DNA of 10,236 bases, taken from assembly GCA_964628215.1 (NCBI GenBank), contig CAZVNF010000138.1:1-10236 (forward strand). The letters run 5' to 3'. A program made the position numbers and the translations under genes. Below the pieces are notes generated by a model that did not search any database, was not told the origin of the DNA, and worked only from the letters and a program-made list of their open reading frames with translations. The DNA comes from CAIVAT01 sp964628215 (GTDB lineage: Bacteria > Bacteroidota > Bacteroidia > Bacteroidales > FEN-979). This document shows positions 6,901 through 10,236 of this stretch, one piece after another. How positions within the stretch are numbered: the first letter of the stretch is position 1; every line of letters starts with the position of its first letter.

Positions 6901-9900
6901 TATACAGTGAGCCCCACATCCCTGAAACATGAATCAAAGGCAACCGGTTTGGGCTCTTCCCGTTATGATGTTCAATGTGGATGTATGCTTCGTTATTGAC
7001 CTTTATTACGTGGGTTGCAGGATTGAAAGTAACCGGAAACAATGTAATGTCGGAAACATTGATTTCTTTCCAGGAATTCAAATCAGAAACGTCGCCCACC
7101 GAATCCGGATAAAATATATTCGTAGAATAGAATGAGGAATTATAATCGAAAAGTCCTGTGGAATCCTCTTGTACTGGAGTTTGATACGGATAAACATTAT
7201 ACCCCGTAAACTCGAGAGAACTTATGGTCGTTGAATACATTGTGACATTTGAAACTCCCGGAAGCACACCCAGTAAGGCGCTTAATGATGGAATGGCAGG
7301 TTTGCCGGGTTCATTTGTTGTGGCATAGCCGGGAATCTCCAGGCTTTGGAAAATCTGTCCGTTTACTTCCTTTTCCGTAACCCACATGCCGTGTATTATC
7401 ATATGAATGTCCGTCACAAACCCATCGCCATAGACCATCTCCAGGTCAGGTGGTGTTCCTGGAGGCATAGCATCAAAAGGAAGCCAGGTTGCAACCGGGG
7501 GGGCTGCCTGCACTGAAAGTTCCATGCAGTCGGTGACAGGCGGACAGGGTGTGCCTGAATATGCCGTTAGGCAGAGCGTCACTGTTGTTCCAGCCTCTCC
7601 GGCTGCCGGAGTATAAACAGGATCCAGGTTTGTTGCATTTGACAAGGTCCCGTTGCCTGTTGTCGTCCATAGCAACGATGTATAGTTGCTTGCAGTTGCA
7701 CCTGTAACAGTGAATGGCTGGTTTTCATACCCGGTCGCATCACTGCCTGCAGATGCTTCCGCCTGGAGACTGACAACCATTGTAATCGCATTGGAGGTAG
7801 CCGGGTTCCCGCCCGGACAAGTAGCATTTGATATAAGAACACACGTAATTACATCGCCGTTGGCCGGAATGTATGTATAAGTTGGGCTGTTGGTCCCCAC
7901 ATTCGAACCTTCGACTTTCCACTGATATGAAGGAGTGGGTCCGCCGTTGGTCGGTGTGGCGGTGAAAGTTACCGGAGTGCCTTCACATACCGGGTTTGCT
8001 GATGCTGCAATTGAAACGCTGACCGGCAACGACGGGTAAATTGTTACATGATAGGACTTAAAATATAAACCATCCTGCGGCGGATAGTATTTCAGCGTGA
8101 GGGAGAACAGGTCTGTTCCATAACCGTTTTCACCCGGGAGTATAACAGGGTCTTTCAAGCTTGAATTCCAGGTGTTGCCTGAATTCTCCCAGTGGTACGT
8201 GGCATTTTGATTATCACAACCTTGGGTGTAATCGCAAAAAAGTTGAATGACATCTCCGTCGCAAACAGGTATTTCCTCGCATTCCCCGATCGTCCAGCAT
8301 TTGGATGTGGTACACTGGTGTGCATCAACCACCGTAACACAGTAAGTTCCTGCAACCAGCCCGCATATACTGGAGGTTGTGGCACCATTACTCCAACTGT
8401 ATTCATATGGCATTGTTCCTCCTGAAACGTTCGCATACAAGCACCCTTGAAAGGGAGTACAACTGACAGTAGTCATTGTCGCGGTTAGGTCTAATTCTGG
8501 CGGAGCAGTCACGGTCCAGCATCCGGTTTTAGTACATGAGTTAAAATCAGTTACCGTTACACAATAAGTTCCCGCAGTCAGATTGCAGATAGCCGAAGTT
8601 GTCGCATTGTTACTCCAATGGTATTGATAAGGCATTACACCTCCTGAAATTTGCGTGTATATGCATCCATCGGCCCCGGGGGTACAACTCACATCTGTAA
8701 TTGTTGCGGTAAGAACCATTTCCGGGGGTTCATTTATGATCACTGTATTTGAGGTGGCAGGATTTCCGGACACACAGGTTGCATTGGAAGTGAGAATACA
8801 GATGAGCGCATCATTGTTTGCCGGGACGTATGTATAAACTGAATTGGTAGCCCCGCTGATGGTGATGCTGTTCTTTATCCACTGGTAGGAGGGATTGGGA
8901 CCCCCGTTGGCTGGGGTCGCTATGAGGGTAACAGGTGCTCCGTAGCAAAGCGGATCGGGCGATAAAGATATCACTATGCTGACTGACAGCAGAGGATTAA
9001 CGTGGATCGTTGTTTGAACAGTATTGGAACACCCGTTTGACACATTATTGCCTGTACAGGAATAGGTTATGGTTGAAGCTGGTTTGGCATATACGGTGGT
9101 TGCGCTTTGTCCTGTATATGGAATCGTGCCTTGAGCATTGACATACAGGTAAGTAACGGGGCTCCAGGTATACGTATCATAATTGGCGAGTGGGGACGTA
9201 ACGTTGATCTGAGCTATTTCATTTAAGCAAATGGTCTGATCGCCAGTGATTGTGAGTAAGGGAAGAGCGCTGACAGTTACATTATAGCACACCGGAGCGG
9301 GGGCGGAACATCCGTAAGAATTGGTATAGTTGACACACACTGTTTTGGCTCCCGGTGAATTCCATGTGACAGTTATCGAAGAAGTCGCTATTCCTGCAGT
9401 GATTGTACCTCCGGAAGAAACATTCCAGGTATATCCGGTCATGCCGGTCTGGGTTGTGTATACATTCCCTGTTGAATTTATGCAAACAGAGGCCGGACCT
9501 GAAATCGTTGGGACCGGTACCGGGTTCACTGTTACTGCCTGGCTGGCTGTGTTTTTACATGAATTCGCATTGGTAACCGTGACGGTATAGGTGCCACTGG
9601 TGCTCACAGTGATCGCAGCCGTTGTCGCAGCCGTTGACCACAGGTAAGTTGTTCCCCCTGAGCCTGTCAAAACCACTGAGCCTCCCTGGCAGAATGTTGT
9701 CGGACCAACGGGAGTAATAATTGCCGTTGGTAATGGGTTAACTGTCATGGCCACCACATTCGATGTGGCCGGACTGCCCGATTTGCAGGTGATGCTCGAT
9801 GTCATCACTACATACACCTGGTCGCCGTTAAGCGGGACATAGGTATAGGTTGATAACCCTGTTCCAACAGCCACGGTGTTTTTATACCATTGATAGGTGG

Positions 9901-10236
9901 GCGTTCCCCCGTTGGTTGGCGTGGCGGTGAAGGTGACCGAAGTTCCGGCACACACGGGGTTTGCCGACGGGGCAATTGAAACGCTCACGGGCAGGTTTGG
10001 ATTTACCGTCATGGTGATGGTGTTGGATGTGGCCGGACTGCCCGATTTGCAGGTTTCACTGGAGGTAAGGACACAGGAAACAGCATCATTGTTTACGGGT
10101 ATAAAAGAATAGGTTGCATTGGTAGCACCCGGAACATTTACAGAATTAATCTTCCATTGGTAGGCCGGTGTTGTTCCTCCATTGGTTGGCGTGGAGGTGA
10201 AGGTGACCGAAGTTCCCGCACACACCGGGTTTGCCG
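3704..10236 (-). CDS. Giant T9SS-exported adhesin-repeat/gingipain-like (C25) cysteine protease, 5' end outside window
   Basis: The frame is open from the right edge to TGA at 3704-3706. Residue numbers below count from the GTG at 10223-10225, which is an internal codon (A-N-P-V-C-A-G), not the start. Domains in order: Ig/PKD-like repeats at about 1-499; two SprB-type repeats at 503-647; an unassigned beta-rich segment at 650-732; another Ig-like repeat at 733-819; a PKD-like domain at 820-907; a C25 propeptide-like region at about 925-1110; a C25 protease at 1128-1475 with His1339 (NYRGHGS) and Cys1377 (SIACQNN); an Ig-like domain after the protease at about 1476-1562; a domain with DIWVRN and VHVRIRNRGC at about 1566-1762; an unassigned segment at 1763-1900; an Ig-like domain at 1903-1995; and a T9SS type-A sorting tail at about 2094-2173. 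Sec plus T9SS export to the cell surface or medium follows from the tail. The protein probably binds extracellular material and degrades protein. Specificity cannot be read from sequence. Confidence 0.93.
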   Translation of the reverse strand, partial: ANPVCAGTSVTFTSTPTNGGTTPAYQWKINSVNVPGATNATYSFIPVNNDAVSCVLTSSETCKSGSPATSNTITMTVNPNLPVSVSIAPSANPVCAGTSVTFTATPTNGGTPTYQWYKNTVAVGTGLSTYTYVPLNGDQVYVVMTSSITCKSGSPATSNVVAMTVNPLPTAIITPVGPTTFCQGGSVVLTGSGGTTYLWSTAATTAAITVSTSGTYTVTVTNANSCKNTASQAVTVNPVPVPTISGPASVCINSTGNVYTTQTGMTGYTWNVSSGGTITAGIATSSITVTWNSPGAKTVCVNYTNSYGCSAPAPVCYNVTVSALPLLTITGDQTICLNEIAQINVTSPLANYDTYTWSPVTYLYVNAQGTIPYTGQSATTVYAKPASTITYSCTGNNVSNGCSNTVQTTIHVNPLLSVSIVISLSPDPLCYGAPVTLIATPANGGPNPSYQWIKNSITISGATNSVYTYVPANNDALICILTSNATCVSGNPATSNTVIINEPPEMVLTATITDVSCTPGADGCIYTQISGGVMPYQYHWSNNATTSAICNLTAGTYCVTVTDFNSCTKTGCWTVTAPPELDLTATMTTVSCTPFQGCLYANVSGGTMPYEYSWSNGATTSSICGLVAGTYCVTVVDAHQCTTSKCWTIGECEEIPVCDGDVIQLFCDYTQGCDNQNATYHWENSGNTWNSSLKDPVILPGENGYGTDLFSLTLKYYPPQDGLYFKSYHVTIYPSLPVSVSIAASANPVCEGTPVTFTATPTNGGPTPSYQWKVEGSNVGTNSPTYTYIPANGDVITCVLISNATCPGGNPATSNAITMVVSLQAEASAGSDATGYENQPFTVTGATASNYTSLLWTTTGNGTLSNATNLDPVYTPAAGEAGTTVTLCLTAYSGTPCPPVTDCMELSVQAAPPVATWLPFDAMPPGTPPDLEMVYGDGFVTDIHMIIHGMWVTEKEVNGQIFQSLEIPGYATTNEPGKPAIPSLSALLGVLPGVSNVTMYSTTISSLEFTGYNVYPYQTPVQEDSTGLFDYNSSFYSTNIFYPDSVGDVSDLNSWKEINVSDITLFPVTFNPATHVIKVNNEAYIHIEHHNGKSPNRLPLIHVSGMWGSLYSTSLINGPSLIPFFTFDASLGANYLIITADNYYNNILPLADWKKRKGYSVTVTKASSIAGTLTSQLVYNTISTFYNNSNGNDVYVLLVGDVGSNPMSQIPIYTGYPGLFGYSMISDYYYSCMGGTSDIYPDIFLGRLSVKSTIEVYDQVNMILNYEKNPPTGNWAKRVLLAAHKQDYPYKYTQCKEKIRTFPYSIAPVPTFDTQYGGAGGTNAGVTSAINNGRTIVNYRGHGSPTIWWQWDANNASFTTTNVNNLSNGNYTPWVYSIACQNNEIDNPSDCIGEIWLKKKKAVSHFGATRPSPTTHNHTLDESLFKATYGNGIYHQGAVNNWARTKMINLYGSSDFYAVGEARMYLLLGEPEMELWTNSPANLAVTHPASICNSNQTITVTVKDASNNYLNNALVCLWKGSEVFVNQYTNASGVATFSVNPATAGTMYVTVTSHNFIPYLGNIFVIAGGIDLWAQDRINDSGTEPFLGGPVYYSGDIWVRNWTADIWPATPKPHQNAEYNTPGSGLHDFVHVRIRNRGCQTSLNNGTETVSLYWANPSTGLGWKYPWDNSAPWCNNTYPMGNIIGTQPIPSIAPGASKYLTFQWDPPNPYNYSGCSFSLGSFCLLARITTAGPPNYGMTYPEVSWLNRNVSYNNNIVWKNITVVDKVKFNGGIIIGNVAISSSVKKLLFTVPENENTNSIFSVATVKMKLNPDLYQIWKQGGKQGENIVESPSDSSLRITANGAYISNLILGANAIHGLSINFKRDSIPTLPLSPEYNMDVEQYDIDSNKFDGGVRFFINDCFLHPMTPGTISASQTIPYGTTPAPLTATAPTGGVSPYTHIWQTSNDSITFINVAGENTLTYQPGVLTSTTYYRMNSTSAVECSVVTDVSKITVIPGVPAQLPLANVTVANGQVVCYNATQTITVAGNGTYYTIQPGGSATMIAGQNIIYYSGTTVLAGGYLHGYLAPGGPYCGAPLPIPASLTGQDELRFVPEQPFFSLYPNPTAGGFSLELRGLDETAELKVEIYGIFGDRVFSAVLNGKRKYDFSLAEKPVGVYFIRVVSGKHAGTGKIIKH
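5801..6844 (-). other. Gingipain-like peptidase C25 catalytic domain
   Basis: The domain opens with NYLIITADNYYNNILPLADWK and then shows VLLVGDVGSNP, SDYYYSCMGG and DIFLGRLSVK. The catalytic histidine lies in NYRGHGS (codon 6209-6211) and the catalytic cysteine in SIACQNNEID (codon 6095-6097), 38 residues apart and in the gingipain order. GEPEMELWT closes the domain. Both catalytic residues are intact, so it is likely active. Gingipain-type Arg or Lys specificity cannot be assigned. Confidence 0.88.
6896..7453 (-). other. C25 propeptide-like region
   Basis: The segment contains EIPGYATTNEPGKPAIPSLS, then a short-strand-rich stretch with ISSLEFTGYNVYPYQTPVQ and a closing YIHIEHHNG. The 'N-E-P-G-x-P-x-[IL]-P' motif is typical of the inhibitory propeptide in front of C25 proteases. 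It is normally near the N-terminus; here it follows more than 900 residues of repeats. Confidence 0.65.
8285..8719 (-). repeat. Two tandem SprB-type repeats
   Basis: Two units of about 72 residues (503-575 and 578-647) share TVSCT/DVSCT, SGG-x-MPY-x-Y-WSN, TTS-x-IC, AGTYCVTV and a CW near the end. This is the SprB repeat known from Flavobacterium gliding adhesins. Each unit has six cysteines where the usual form has about two. DNA between the copies is diverged but clearly alignable. Confidence 0.8.
9911..9966 (-). repeat. Direct DNA repeat, copy 1 of 2 (second copy at 10181-10236)
   Basis: This 56-nt block matches 10181-10236 with four mismatches at an exact 270-bp offset. A second block of 29 nt (9762-9790 and 10026-10054) is identical at a 264-bp offset. 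Both encode corresponding parts of adjacent Ig-like repeats and indicate recent duplication or gene conversion within the array. Confidence 0.85.

Larger units (their letters stand above)
7769..10236 (-). repeat. Array of Ig/PKD-like adhesin repeats
   Basis: The best-conserved units (about 86-90 residues) share P-V-C-x-G-T-x-V-T-F-x-A-T-P-T-N-G-G, Y-Q-W, Y-x-P-x-N-x-D and C-x-x-G-x-P-A-T-S-N. They lie at residues 1-76 (cut by the edge), 78-164, 412-499 and 733-819. More divergent Ig/PKD-like domains (165-235, 236-320, 321-411) and the two SprB repeats lie between them. Such arrays act as stalks or adhesins on T9SS cargo. The array continues beyond the right edge, so its full length is unknown. 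Confidence 0.85.

Noticed and set aside
10223..10225. GTG at 10225 as the start of the giant gene
   Set aside because: The codons before it (A-N-P) continue the conserved repeat consensus A-N-P-V-C-x-G-T, so it is an internal valine and the gene begins outside the window.

Overview
The window reads as a chromosomal segment from a member of the Bacteroidota. It is probably environmental, with moderate GC, and I cannot place it below phylum. The phylum call rests on three things: a type IX secretion (T9SS) type-A C-terminal sorting domain on a giant secreted protein, SprB-type and Ig/PKD-like cell-surface repeats, and a 'GIGT'-motif tail-fibre-like secreted protein. All supported genes are on the minus strand, so transcription runs from the right edge to the left. 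I saw no RNA gene, insertion sequence, CRISPR array or phage structural module, and no gene-free stretch longer than about 120 bp.

Layout in transcription order. (1) 10236-3704: the 3' part (at least 2174 codons, 5' end outside the window) of a very large secreted protein. It has an N-terminal array of Ig/PKD-like and SprB repeats, then a gingipain-like C25 propeptide and cysteine protease with an intact His/Cys pair, further beta-rich domains, and a T9SS sorting tail. (2) After a 117-bp gap, 3586-2333: an unrecognised secreted protein carrying an IPTM-S-Q-W-G-L exosortase sorting signal, oddly followed by about 95 more residues with two extra predicted membrane helices. (3) 2328-1747: an exosortase with the Cys/Arg/His catalytic residues, most likely XrtH. 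(4) 1760-1149: a small four-helix membrane protein overlapping the exosortase gene by 14 bp, the likely exosortase-H partner. (5) 1120-1: a secreted tail-fibre-like protein whose S74 (intramolecular chaperone/self-cleaving) domain begins just before the left edge.

The main result is the 3586-1149 cassette. Substrate, sorting transpeptidase/protease and membrane partner lie with 4-bp spacing and a 14-bp overlap, and each has a usable Shine-Dalgarno sequence. This looks like a dedicated single-substrate exosortase-H system in a bacterium that also uses T9SS sorting, as shown by the gene immediately upstream. The fusion of a C25 protease behind more than 1000 residues of adhesin repeats, and the possible co-transcription of an S74 protein behind the exosortase cassette, are secondary points of interest. 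Exosortase H and IPTL-CTERM signals are established families. The non-terminal signal, the dedicated arrangement and the surrounding surface proteins are the less ordinary parts.
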